Shown here piece after piece: positions 55,131 to 63,886 of a stretch of DNA of 64,000 nucleotides. The first letter of the stretch is position 1. Each line of letters begins with the position of its first letter. A program made the translations under genes and the position numbers. The stretch comes from Pseudomonas fulva NBRC 16637 = DSM 17717 (GTDB lineage: Bacteria; Pseudomonadota; Gammaproteobacteria; Pseudomonadales; Pseudomonadaceae), in contig NZ_BBIQ01000022.1 in assembly GCF_000730565.1 (NCBI RefSeq), forward strand, positions 1-64,000, given 5' to 3'. The notes beneath the pieces were generated by a model. The model had not been told where the DNA came from. It did no database searches and saw nothing but the letters and a program-made list of their open reading frames with translations.

Positions 55131-57134
55131 ATGAACGAACAAACACCCCCCACCTCCAAACGCGCACTTGCCGAACAAACCCGCCAGGCCCAGCGCGAAG
55201 CCCGGCGCCGGCGCAACGCATCGCTGCTGGCAGAATTGGCGCCGTCCGTGCTGGGTATCGCCGATCCCAGCGACGGCACCCTGCTCAAGAGTGCCGTGGA
55301 CAACGATCTTGAAGTGCGCATCCCCGCGTGGGTGAACTTGCCTGAAGATGGCGACACTGAAACCGTGTATCTGCAATTATCGACCAAAGGCGATGCTGCC
55401 TCTGACTTTGGAGACGTCGGTCAGCCCCTGGAAGTGGTTGGCCCAGTCACCTCAGCCGATTTTCCGCTGGTAATGCATGTGCCCTTGGCCAGACTCGTCG
55501 AAGGCAGGCTATGGCTGCGTTACCGTATCGTGACCTTCAACGGCGGTCATGCAGTTTCGGCAGTGGTACCGCTGATCTGTGACCGCACCGCACCCCGCAA
55601 CAGGGTCAATCCCGACGAGAAACTCGACGGCTTGACCGTCGGGGCAGCGTTTATTGACGACGAGTACCTCAAAAACAATCCGTCCGGCATCGTTGCCCAA
55701 GTGCCAGAGTATGACACCTACGCGCCTGGAGACACGTACAAGGTGTATTACTTCGAGAGCCCACCTGAAGAGCATGAGGATTACGAAAATCAGGTCGATG
55801 AGGGGCCTCTCGATGCGTCAATGCAAGTGGTTATTCCGAAGGACGTGGTAGAACGTGCCGGCGATGGCAAGTATTACCTTGCCTATTACCTGTATGACAA
55901 AGCGGGAAACAAGAGCCGAGGCTCGCTGATCACCAGCATCGACGTCGCCCTTGGCCCATTGCCGGCCAACCTGCAAGACCCTTTGGTGCACGCCGCCGAC
56001 GACGGCGTTGTCGACCTCAAGGACGCCATTGACGGGGTATCGGTCGATATTCCGTATTACGACGGAGCCAAAGCCCACGATGCTATCGCAGTGACCTGGG
56101 GTAGCACGCCATTACCACCGGAAACCGTCGGTGCCAAAGCCTTTCCAATTCCTGTTCACGTGCCCAACCCAACCTTGCGCGCTGAATACGGCACAGCCTC
56201 AGATGAACTGGCCACCAACGTCAGCTACCAGATCATGCGCGGTGCCGTACCGTTTGGCCCCAAGGCCATCAGTGTGAACGTCGACTTCAGCGTGGTAGGC
56301 CCCGAGCGCCCCGACCCCGACCCCACTTGGCCCAACCCGATCAACCCTAACCTGTCGGCACCCACGGTGCGAGGCGCACGTTCGGCAACGGATAACGTGA
56401 TCGATCGCAGTGACGCCAATGAAGACGCCACACTGACCATCCCCTTTTACGACAATGCCGAGGACGGGCACGTGCTCGTTGTCTACTGGCATGGCAGGTG
56501 TGCAGGGACTCACACCGTGGACACGGCCCGTGATGCACGCGGCATTACCGTTCCTATCGATTGGGGCATCATCTTCGCGGAGGGTAACGACCCCGCGTTG
56601 CCGGTGCACTATACCCTGCGCGAATCGCAAGACGCCCTCAACGAGCAAATGTCGCAGACACAGTGGGTGGACGTGGATGCAGTTACCGTGATCCTGCCGC
56701 TTCCGCAGTTCCTGGGGGTTAGGGCCGGTTGGCTGAACTGTGATTCATTGCGCGATGTCGCGGGGGTACCGACCAACAACATGGTCCTGAAGGTGGAGAT
56801 CCCGGACATGTCGGCCTACCTGAAGGCAGGCGACATAATCGAACTGGAGTGGGCACCGTTGATCGGCTCCAAAGATGAAGATGGCGACGACCCGGTACCC
56901 AATGCGGAGAAAACCGAACTCGTGGTGCTGGACGAGACGTCAGTCAAAGGCTTCATCTGGGAAATCAAGCCTTATACCGACCACCTTCTGCCAACCTATG
57001 ACGCCAACCTTAACGGGGGCCGTACGCGGGCACGGGTGCGCTACGTCAAAGCCGATGACCCTGATTTAGCCTCGGAATGGGCAGTGCATAAGTTAAGCCT
57101 GGCCGAAGGCAGCGACTCTTGCGCAATGCCGTAA
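55131..57134 (+). CDS. Multi-module Ig-like protein
   Basis: A 667-residue protein with a charged N-terminus (a run of Arg, Lys and Gln near residues 10-30) and no signal peptide. The body is a set of Ig-like modules: LRYRIVTFNGGHAVSAVVPLICDRTAP closes the first, then FIDDEYLKNNPSGIVAQVPEY plus GDTYKVYYFES, DAIAVTWG, GHVLVVYWHG, and AGDIIELEWAPLIG near the end. The first two modules correspond closely to those of the 493-residue protein at 59.6 kb (FNGMRSDS, DKTPP, DRYLKEH, VGDTVSWYW). AGGAAA precedes the ATG. It lies 210 bases after the Rhs gene. Function unknown. Confidence 0.65.
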   Translation: MNEQTPPTSKRALAEQTRQAQREARRRRNASLLAELAPSVLGIADPSDGTLLKSAVDNDLEVRIPAWVNLPEDGDTETVYLQLSTKGDAASDFGDVGQPLEVVGPVTSADFPLVMHVPLARLVEGRLWLRYRIVTFNGGHAVSAVVPLICDRTAPRNRVNPDEKLDGLTVGAAFIDDEYLKNNPSGIVAQVPEYDTYAPGDTYKVYYFESPPEEHEDYENQVDEGPLDASMQVVIPKDVVERAGDGKYYLAYYLYDKAGNKSRGSLITSIDVALGPLPANLQDPLVHAADDGVVDLKDAIDGVSVDIPYYDGAKAHDAIAVTWGSTPLPPETVGAKAFPIPVHVPNPTLRAEYGTASDELATNVSYQIMRGAVPFGPKAISVNVDFSVVGPERPDPDPTWPNPINPNLSAPTVRGARSATDNVIDRSDANEDATLTIPFYDNAEDGHVLVVYWHGRCAGTHTVDTARDARGITVPIDWGIIFAEGNDPALPVHYTLRESQDALNEQMSQTQWVDVDAVTVILPLPQFLGVRAGWLNCDSLRDVAGVPTNNMVLKVEIPDMSAYLKAGDIIELEWAPLIGSKDEDGDDPVPNAEKTELVVLDETSVKGFIWEIKPYTDHLLPTYDANLNGGRTRARVRYVKADDPDLASEWAVHKLSLAEGSDSCAMP

Positions 57135-57140
57135 CCTTGA

Positions 57141-57184
57141 GCTCCCTACGCGGTAGCGCGGCACGGTGCTGCCGCGAAGGGAGC
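57141..57184 (+). terminator. Hairpin after the 667-residue Ig-module gene
   Basis: GCTCCCTACGCGG (57141-57153) pairs with CCGCGAAGGGAGC (57172-57184) with one mismatch. It starts six bases after the stop. The following TGTAGGATTTTG is only weakly T-rich. Confidence 0.6.
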
Positions 57185-57328
57185 ACTGTAGGATTTTGGT
57201 CAGAACAGAAAGGAAAATTCCTACATTAGATAGAGAAACATCACTTTTACAATTCACCCTAACGATGCGAGCTCAGTACAGGAAGTCGTAGCAGCCATCT
57301 GCAAACAGCCTCTTCACAGGGTGATCCA

Positions 57329-59521
57329 ATGTCCAGTTTCCATGCTTTCAAACCCACACTTTTTACTGTAATGATCCGAGCCACCACCGCACTTCCATTA
57401 GTGATTATCGGTAACTCGGCGGTGGCCCAGACTAATGTAGAAGGTCGTACTGATATCCAGTTTGGTACGCCCTTGGATAATTACCGTGTATTCAGTGGTG
57501 CCACCCTGAACGCCACGGGCGCGAATCTGTTGTATGTCGATGCCGAGGCAGGCGCGCACGTGTTGCTCAACGATTCGGACGTCACCCCAGGGTCGTCCGC
57601 CGTCGCGCTGGCCTTGACTGGTGCGAACGCAACGCTCGAGCGCTCGACCGTTACCGCCAGCAGCCGTGCGCTCACTGGCAGCCAAGGTGCAAGCATCAGT
57701 GCCAACGACAGCGTTATTCGCGGTGGGTCACGTGGTGCCAGCCTCAACCAGAGCCACCTTGAGCTAAGGCGCAGCGAAGTGCATGCCAGCGACAACAATG
57801 GCGTTGCCGTGGAGCTGTTCGACGGCAGCGTGTCGGCCAGTGACAGCAGCCTGATCAGTGGCGGTCGCGATGGTATCCTGGTGCGTGATGGCTCAGGCCA
57901 GACCGACGCCAAGGCCACCATCGTGCTGGACAACAGCCGTGTCGAGGGCCTGGATGGGTCGGCCATCGCGGTCGGCCGTGGCGCCGGTCGCGCTGCTTCT
58001 GCGCAAATCGATGTGCTCAACGGCAGCACCCTCAGCGCCAGCGACGGCGTGTTGGTGAATGTGGCCGATGCTGCAACGGCGAGCCTGCGCGTGAGTGACA
58101 GCCAGCTGCTTGGCGATATCGTGGTTGCCGAAGGCGGCACTGCCAACGTGATGCTGGAGAACGCCGCAACCCTGACCGGCCGCCTGGAAAACGTAGCGCA
58201 GGTGGCCATCGACAACGGCGCCGAGTGGGCCATGGTCGGCAATGCCGCCGTCGAGCAGCTGACCATGAACGGCGGCCGCGTAAGCTTCGGCAACATCGGT
58301 GAATTCCACACGCTGACCCTAGGCTCACTGTCGGGCAACGGCACATTCGTGATGGACGCCGACTTCGCCAGCGGCCAGCATGATTTCCTCGACATCACTG
58401 GCAATGCCACGGGCGATCATTCGCTGCTGGTTCGCAGCAGCGGGACCGATCTGCAAGCCGATGCCAGCCTGCACATGGTGCATGCAGACAGCGGCGATGC
58501 GCGCTTCTCACTGGAAGGCGGCCCGGTCGATGTCGGTACCTATTCCTATGATTTGGTCCCTAAAGGCAGCGGCAACGACTGGTACCTGGACAAGAGCACC
58601 CGCACCATCAGCCCCGGCACCCAGTCAGTGCTGGCCTTGTTCAACACAGCACCGACCATTTGGTATGGCGAAATGAGTACCTTGCGTGGCCGCATGGGCG
58701 AAGTGCGCCGCGATGCCGGGCAGGCTGGGGGCTGGGTGCGCACCTTCGGCAACAAGTACAACGTCGCCGGTGCCGAAGGCCTGGCTTACCAGCAAACCCA
58801 GCAAGGTCTGTCCTTCGGTGCGGACGCTCCTTTGCCGATCGGCGACGGTAACTGGCTGGCCGGGATCACGGCCGGTTACAGCCAATCGGACCTGAGCCTG
58901 GCGCGCGGTACCCAAGCCAAGGTCGACAGCTACCATCTCGGTGTCTACAGCACTTGGCTGGAACCTGAGAGCGGGTACTACATCGATGCCGTAGCGCGAC
59001 TCAATCAATTCAAGAACCAGTCCGATGTGCGCTTGAGCGATGGCACCAAGACCAAGGGCAGCTACGACAACCTCGGTGTCGGCGCAGCGTTGGAGATAGG
59101 CCGCCACATCAGCCTCGATGAAGGCTGGTTCGTTGAGCCCCATGCCCAATTGGCCGGCTTGATCGTGCAGGGCAAGGACTACACCCTGGACAATGGCATG
59201 CGCGCCGAAGGTGGGCGCACGCATTCCCTGCAAACCAAGCTCGGTGCCACCGTCGGGCGCAAACTGGAAGTGGGGGACGGGCGAATGATCCAGCCCTATG
59301 TAAGGGTTGCCGCCGTGCATGAATTCGCCAATGACAACCACGTCAAGGTCAATGGTAACGGCTTCAACAACGACCTCTCTGGCTCTCGCGGGGAAGTGGG
59401 CACCGGCATCGCGGTAGCCTGGGCCGATAAATGGCGTGCTCATGCCGACTTCGAATACGCCCATGGCAGCAAGCTTGAACAGCCCTGGGGCGTGAACCTG
59501 GGGGTACGCTACAACTGGTGA
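57329..59521 (+). CDS. Pertactin-type autotransporter (type Va)
   Basis: A 730-residue autotransporter. A long signal region (MIRATTALPLVIIGNSAVAQ) leads to a passenger of about 420 residues that repeats short strands such as ANATLERSTVTAS, LNGSTLSASDGV and TLTLGSLSGNGTFVM, typical of a right-handed beta-helix of the pertactin type. A linker with GTYSYDLVPKGSGNDWYL leads into the translocator barrel (MGEVRRDAGQAGGWVRTFGNKY onward), which ends with the aromatic strand NLGVRYNW. No protease triad or RGD is seen, so an adhesin-like role is more likely. A strong terminator follows, so the gene seems to be its own unit within the island. Confidence 0.9.
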   Translation: MSSFHAFKPTLFTVMIRATTALPLVIIGNSAVAQTNVEGRTDIQFGTPLDNYRVFSGATLNATGANLLYVDAEAGAHVLLNDSDVTPGSSAVALALTGANATLERSTVTASSRALTGSQGASISANDSVIRGGSRGASLNQSHLELRRSEVHASDNNGVAVELFDGSVSASDSSLISGGRDGILVRDGSGQTDAKATIVLDNSRVEGLDGSAIAVGRGAGRAASAQIDVLNGSTLSASDGVLVNVADAATASLRVSDSQLLGDIVVAEGGTANVMLENAATLTGRLENVAQVAIDNGAEWAMVGNAAVEQLTMNGGRVSFGNIGEFHTLTLGSLSGNGTFVMDADFASGQHDFLDITGNATGDHSLLVRSSGTDLQADASLHMVHADSGDARFSLEGGPVDVGTYSYDLVPKGSGNDWYLDKSTRTISPGTQSVLALFNTAPTIWYGEMSTLRGRMGEVRRDAGQAGGWVRTFGNKYNVAGAEGLAYQQTQQGLSFGADAPLPIGDGNWLAGITAGYSQSDLSLARGTQAKVDSYHLGVYSTWLEPESGYYIDAVARLNQFKNQSDVRLSDGTKTKGSYDNLGVGAALEIGRHISLDEGWFVEPHAQLAGLIVQGKDYTLDNGMRAEGGRTHSLQTKLGATVGRKLEVGDGRMIQPYVRVAAVHEFANDNHVKVNGNGFNNDLSGSRGEVGTGIAVAWADKWRAHADFEYAHGSKLEQPWGVNLGVRYNW

Positions 59522-59531
59522 GTTTACGAAG

Positions 59532-59560
59532 GGAGAGCCGTTGAGGTTCTCCTTTTTTTT
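59532..59560 (+). terminator. Rho-independent terminator after the autotransporter gene
   Basis: GGAGAGCC (59532-59539) pairs with GGTTCTCC (59545-59552) with one G-T wobble, and eight T residues follow. It starts ten bases after the stop codon. Confidence 0.88.
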
Positions 59561-59595
59561 GCTTTGGCGCATCACGCGATCATGGAGAACAGGCT

Positions 59596-61077
59596 ATGCC
59601 AACCTCAAAGCATTCGACCCAAAACACCTCGGCCGCGCTTGCAAACCGCTTCGAGCAGGTAGCGTTCTATGTACCGCCTGTCGTCCCCGACCTGCTGCCC
59701 AATGAGCCAGATTCCCTGCTCAATCTGTTGCCGTTCAAAGCCGTGTTCTTGCCATTGCGGGTCGAGTTCGCCCAGTGGGGCAATTCGGACCCTACCGAAG
59801 AAGACCCGGAAACACTGACCCTGTACTGGAACGGCCGTGAAGTCCGCACCCTGATCTGGACGGCACCGGTACAGCCCGATGAACTGTTCATCGAGGTGCC
59901 GGTGGGGTTTCTGAGCGAAGGCCAGCACCGGCTGCACTACCAGGTCAAGCTGTTCAACGGCATGCGCAGCGACTCAGAAGCCCTTGAGATCAACATCGAC
60001 AAGACGCCCCCGTTGCTCGCCGATGACGATGAGCTGATTTTTCCGCCGGACGTGATAAGCAATGGCGTCACCGACCGCTACCTTAAAGAACACGGCGAAC
60101 TGACGGCGCAAGTACCGCCCTATTTAGGCGCCGATGTGGGCGATACCGTGAGCTGGTACTGGAGTGACAGCCCCGTCGGCAAGCAACTGGTCGACCGCCT
60201 CACCCTGACCAAGGCCGAAGTGGGCATGCCCTTGCACGTCAAGATACCGGCCGACTTCATCTTACAGCTCAGCGACGGCCTGCGTTTTGCCCGTTATGAG
60301 GTCCAGGACCGCGCAGGCACCGCCCTTCAACGCTCGTTGGCCGTGGCGTTGCACGCGGCGGTCACGCCACCGCCCCGGCAGCTACCCCCACCGTTCGTGC
60401 GCCAGGCCAGTGGCTCCGATTATTTCAGCGATTTGCTGCCAGCTGATGCCGTGGCAGGAGCGACGTTGACGATACCGGCCAGCGCCTCACTCGAACCGGA
60501 TGATCAAGTGACCGTATTCTGGGGCGAGCCAGGCGCCCCGGGTGCTTATCAGACCGACACACCGATAAGCCCAGGCTCAAGGGAGTACACCGTACCTGCC
60601 AAGTACATTGCCATGAACCTGAACAGCCGCATTCCCCTGCACTATCAGGTCAAGGCGTACGATGGCCAGCTTCACGACTCAGCGCCGCACCAGGTCAGCA
60701 TTGGCCGCCTGCACGGGCTACCCCTGATCCACAGCGACGCGATTCGGGACAACCAACTGAACCTGGCGAAACTGGGTGCCCAAGCGGCGTTTTCGCTACC
60801 TGGGTGGCAGTTCATGGACGCGGGGCAACTCATCACGGTATACATCGAAGGGGTCAAGCGCGGAGCGATCGACCAGAAAATCACGCTGCCGGTGGTCACC
60901 GACATGGCAGTGCCTGGTGCAGTAACGGAACTCGCGGTGGGGTCGGTTACCAAGAGCGCGCTGCAGGCGTTGGAAGTGGACTATCAGTTCTACGTACGGG
61001 TCAAGGTCAGCTTTGACGATAAACGCACGTGGGTTGAGTTTCCGATGATCACGCCGACGTTGATCGATCAACCCTGA
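59596..61077 (+). CDS. Multi-module Ig-like protein
   Basis: A 493-residue beta-rich protein with no signal peptide. It contains about four to five Ig-like modules: LHYQVKLFNGMRSDSEALEI closes the first, DRYLKEHGELTAQVPPY with VGDTVSWYW marks the second, DDQVTVFWGEPGAPG the third and DAGQLITVYIEG the last. Its N-terminal half resembles the 667-residue protein and its C-terminal half (LINSDAIRD-like start, RVKVSFDDKRTWVEFP end) resembles the 593-residue protein at 48.2 kb, so it bridges the two. GGAGAA precedes the ATG. A terminator lies just upstream, so it needs its own promoter or readthrough. Confidence 0.65.
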   Translation: MPTSKHSTQNTSAALANRFEQVAFYVPPVVPDLLPNEPDSLLNLLPFKAVFLPLRVEFAQWGNSDPTEEDPETLTLYWNGREVRTLIWTAPVQPDELFIEVPVGFLSEGQHRLHYQVKLFNGMRSDSEALEINIDKTPPLLADDDELIFPPDVISNGVTDRYLKEHGELTAQVPPYLGADVGDTVSWYWSDSPVGKQLVDRLTLTKAEVGMPLHVKIPADFILQLSDGLRFARYEVQDRAGTALQRSLAVALHAAVTPPPRQLPPPFVRQASGSDYFSDLLPADAVAGATLTIPASASLEPDDQVTVFWGEPGAPGAYQTDTPISPGSREYTVPAKYIAMNLNSRIPLHYQVKAYDGQLHDSAPHQVSIGRLHGLPLIHSDAIRDNQLNLAKLGAQAAFSLPGWQFMDAGQLITVYIEGVKRGAIDQKITLPVVTDMAVPGAVTELAVGSVTKSALQALEVDYQFYVRVKVSFDDKRTWVEFPMITPTLIDQP

Positions 61078-61128
61078 GCTGGCGGGTGGCAGGAGCGCTG
61101 GTATTCGCAGACGCATTATGCCTGTCAG

Positions 61129-61956
61129 TCACCTGATCGCTTCGGCCGCGCGGCGCCCCACCTGGAGTACCCTGTACTCAAAGAAGGGTTGCTTACCCTT
61201 TGCCACACGTTTCCAGTTCAACGCCACCGGCGCGGTCAGGGTGGCCGCCTGGACGTTGGAACAGTCCAGCACAACGCAAGCCTGAAGCAGCATCGCAATC
61301 TCGCTACGGGCACCGTCGATGATCATGGCTGCAATTCGATTCTCAGAGTAGCCAAAGCCGGCACGGCCCCCGCTTGGGATCAGGTTGAACGGAAGCATCC
61401 GAAACGTCTTCAGCTGGCTCACCGACACGCCCGCACCGACAATGCCCTCAGACGCCACCCGTGTGACCGGGCAAGCCTCCCTTAGAACGTAATCAGTGAC
61501 CTCGTTTTATCACCCCAGCCGATAGGGATCACCAACAAGCCTCGCCCGGCCTCGTCCAGAAATACCTCAACCCCAGGGACACGCTGGGCAAGCTCAGCAG
61601 TCAGCGTCATGCACGATGCGATGCGTCATGTTGAACGTTCGCCGGTCAACGTATTGCTGGGTGAACCCTGAGGAAGATCCCACGCCGCTTCAAACGCGAC
61701 CATGGGATAAGGCAAGCGCGCCATGTCCACATGGGCCTGGCGCAGCTCACTCATATCGATCAGCCCCGCGCAGGTCGGCAAGCTGAACTTGATGCTCTCC
61801 GAGAGCAGTTCGAGAACCGTGTCGTATAAGGCACCCAGTTCCGGGTTTGTCAGTATCGTCCTCTGCTGGTCCGAGCTCAATTGTTCTATTGCGTGCGTGC
61901 CGTAGTTCAATGGCTGCACCAAGTGCTTTCCATCTCTTGTTCTGGACCACTCTTCA
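61129..61956 (-). pseudogene. Decayed remnant of a Pseudomonas accessory gene
   Basis: Three minus-strand pieces in different frames read like parts of one protein. The upstream piece (about 61956 to 61626) contains LVQPLNYGTHAIEQLS and DMARLPYPMVAFEAAWDLP. A 42-residue piece (61610 to 61482) contains GRGLLVIPIGWGD. The third (61458 to 61129) contains AAMIIDGARSEIAMLLQACVVLDCSNV and KRVAKGKQPFFEYRVLQV. Together they look like a conserved, phage-associated type of hypothetical protein with an internal deletion and at least two frameshifts. No intact start is seen. This reading is by eye. Confidence 0.5.
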
Positions 61957-62291
61957 CTGACCGACAAGCAACCGGACCGACAGCTCGGAAAGTGTGTTGA
62001 CGCACGGTGCCGAACAGCACGCCGTGCAATCAACACACCCGAACATCCCACGCACCACACATAGGTTGCACATGGAAAAGCTACTGCCTGCGAACTAGAG
62101 CAGCAATCAACTTTTCGCAAACATCCGCTTACATTTCGCACCTCGACCAGAAGCCTCTCCATACTGCAAGGTCATTCTTTTGGAAACATACCCCGTGATG
62201 CGATCTGTTTTACAACTTCGATTCAGGCGGTAACTATTCCTACAAGTTCGCCTATATAAGCCACCCTCTATCTACCAACTGGGGATTTGAC
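61957..62291. other. Gene-poor gap before the type VI operon
   Basis: These 335 bases hold no credible gene on either strand; the open frames are rich in Cys, Ser and Arg and look non-coding. The last 130 bases become more A/T-rich and contain CTATATAAG near 62251, a possible -10 region for tssG. No sigma-54 -24/-12 pattern was found. Confidence 0.5.
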
Positions 62292-63305
62292 ATGGACGAT
62301 GAATCAGAAGAATCCAGAGTCCGTAACAAAGCGGATCTCATAACGCAGGATGCCCACCGGTATTCGTACTTCCAGCTTCTGGAGCTGATGCACCAGCTCT
62401 ATGGGGATGACCTTGAGCAACGTCCGCTTTCCGATGAGGCACGGCGAAGGTTACGCCTGGAAGTCTCTCCAAGCTTGTCCTTTCCCGTCGCTGATGTGCT
62501 GAGCGCCAGCCGTCTGAAGGATGATCGCTACCGTATCCAAGCATCGTTCTTGGGGTTACATGGCACCGACTCGCCGCTACCGGGCTATTACCTCGACCAA
62601 CTGGCCTATGAGCACGCGCAAGACGTCGGCATTCGCCCGGCGTACTTCAATTTTTTCAACCACCGCTTGCATACCCTGCTGCATCAGGGCTGGCGTAAGT
62701 ACCGCTACTACCGGCGCTTCCAACCCGGTGCCACAGATGGGTTCTCGCGCTATATCTTCGCCTTGATCGGCCTGGAGGACGCAGAGTTGCGCGGCGCGAC
62801 ACCGCTACCGTGGAGCCGGCTGCTCAGTTTCGTGGGGATGATCGCCAGTCGCAGCCGGTCCCCCGGCATGGTGGCCGGCATGATTGCGCACTGCTTCGAC
62901 CTCAAGCAGGTCTCCATTCGTGAATTCGAAAAGCGCACGGTGCTGATTCCTCAGTCCCAACGCAACCGGCTTGGCACCGACAACTGTGCCCTTGGCGAAA
63001 ACTTCCTCGTGGGCGGCAGTACAGAATCACGCAGCAGCAAGTTCACCATCGTGATCGCGGATCTGGATCAAAAGCAGTTTCGCGACCTCCTCCCCAGCGG
63101 CGACAACTACTACCGGCTGATCAAGCTGGTGGACTTTCTGCTGCGGGATGTGGGCGCCTATGACCTTGAGCTGCGCATGCGCGCCGAGGAGGCGCCGCCT
63201 TTCAGCCTACGGGCCGCACACGGCACTCACCTGGGCTGGACCAGCTTCATCGCTGACCGCAACGACTCCACCCCGCCACCCGTTCGCATCATGGTACGTG
63301 CATGA
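62292..63305 (+). CDS. tssG: Type VI secretion baseplate subunit TssG
   Basis: TssG (ImpH/VasB family) is a wedge component of the T6SS baseplate and works with TssF, TssE and TssK. This 337-residue protein has the typical N-terminal SYFQLLELMHQLYGDDLEQRPL, then FNHRLHTLLHQGWRKYRYYRRF and a C-terminal LGWTSFIADRND, where the family usually ends with a hydrophobic LGWTSWL-type motif. GGGGA precedes the ATG at 62292. No tssF is present upstream in the window; instead there is a decayed gene, so this operon seems to begin with tssG. It overlaps the FHA gene by four bases. Confidence 0.93.
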   Translation: MDDESEESRVRNKADLITQDAHRYSYFQLLELMHQLYGDDLEQRPLSDEARRRLRLEVSPSLSFPVADVLSASRLKDDRYRIQASFLGLHGTDSPLPGYYLDQLAYEHAQDVGIRPAYFNFFNHRLHTLLHQGWRKYRYYRRFQPGATDGFSRYIFALIGLEDAELRGATPLPWSRLLSFVGMIASRSRSPGMVAGMIAHCFDLKQVSIREFEKRTVLIPQSQRNRLGTDNCALGENFLVGGSTESRSSKFTIVIADLDQKQFRDLLPSGDNYYRLIKLVDFLLRDVGAYDLELRMRAEEAPPFSLRAAHGTHLGWTSFIADRNDSTPPPVRIMVRA

Positions 63306-63886
63306 GTACAAATGTTCTCTCGCCCAGCATCACGCTGGTCATACTGAATCCGGAAAAACTGCACCACGGCACAGAACCACAGCACCGTTTCGACAGTGCC
63401 GGAGGCACCCTTGGCCGCCAAGGCGCCTGGCAGCTGCATGACCGGGAATCGCGCATCCTGCCTGCCCATTGTGAGATCCGCTGGCACGAAGGCCACTTCT
63501 GCCTGATCGACCACAGCGGCAGCAGCTTCATGAACGGCAATGACACTGCGTTGATATCCGGCACCCCGATCCGGCTCAGGCATAACGACAGACTTCAGAT
63601 CGGCGACTACCAAATAGCGATCCACCTACTTGGCCACGACGAAACGAAAAGAATGCCGCAGTTGCACACCGCCTATGACAAAGATCCTCTGTCGGCGCAA
63701 CGAATGATGCATCAACACTGCCCTCTTCAAGTCTTGGGAGTAACCACCAACGGGCTGTTCAATTCAGTCCATACCCGAGAGCCAAAGCCGCTGGATGAGC
63801 TTGACCCCCTGGCCTACCTGGACAGGGCCGCTCAAGCTCGAATCGACCCGGAGATTGCACGCATCTTCGGCAAGGAGGCGCAATGA
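63302..63886 (+). CDS. FHA-domain protein of the T6SS
   Basis: This 194-residue protein begins with a forkhead-associated domain: GGTLGRQGAWQLHD with the phosphothreonine-binding Arg, SRILPAHCEIRW, DHSGSSFMNG and LRHNDRLQIGDYQIAI. FHA proteins of T6SS (Fha/TagH group) link to threonine phosphorylation and assembly control. T6SS FHA proteins are often over 400 residues with an extra C-terminal domain, so this is a short form; its C-terminus (DELDPLAYLDRAAQA) keeps a segment seen in longer ones. Its start overlaps tssG and its stop overlaps tssJ. Confidence 0.88.
   Translation: MSTNVLSPSITLVILNPEKLHHGTEPQHRFDSAGGTLGRQGAWQLHDRESRILPAHCEIRWHEGHFCLIDHSGSSFMNGNDTALISGTPIRLRHNDRLQIGDYQIAIHLLGHDETKRMPQLHTAYDKDPLSAQRMMHQHCPLQVLGVTTNGLFNSVHTREPKPLDELDPLAYLDRAAQARIDPEIARIFGKEAQ

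Noticed and set aside
61747..61950. 67-codon minus-strand frame beginning MVQNKRW as a separate gene
   Set aside because: It overlaps in another frame the piece containing LVQPLNYGTHAIEQLS, which fits the decayed protein better, and it has no ribosome-binding site.
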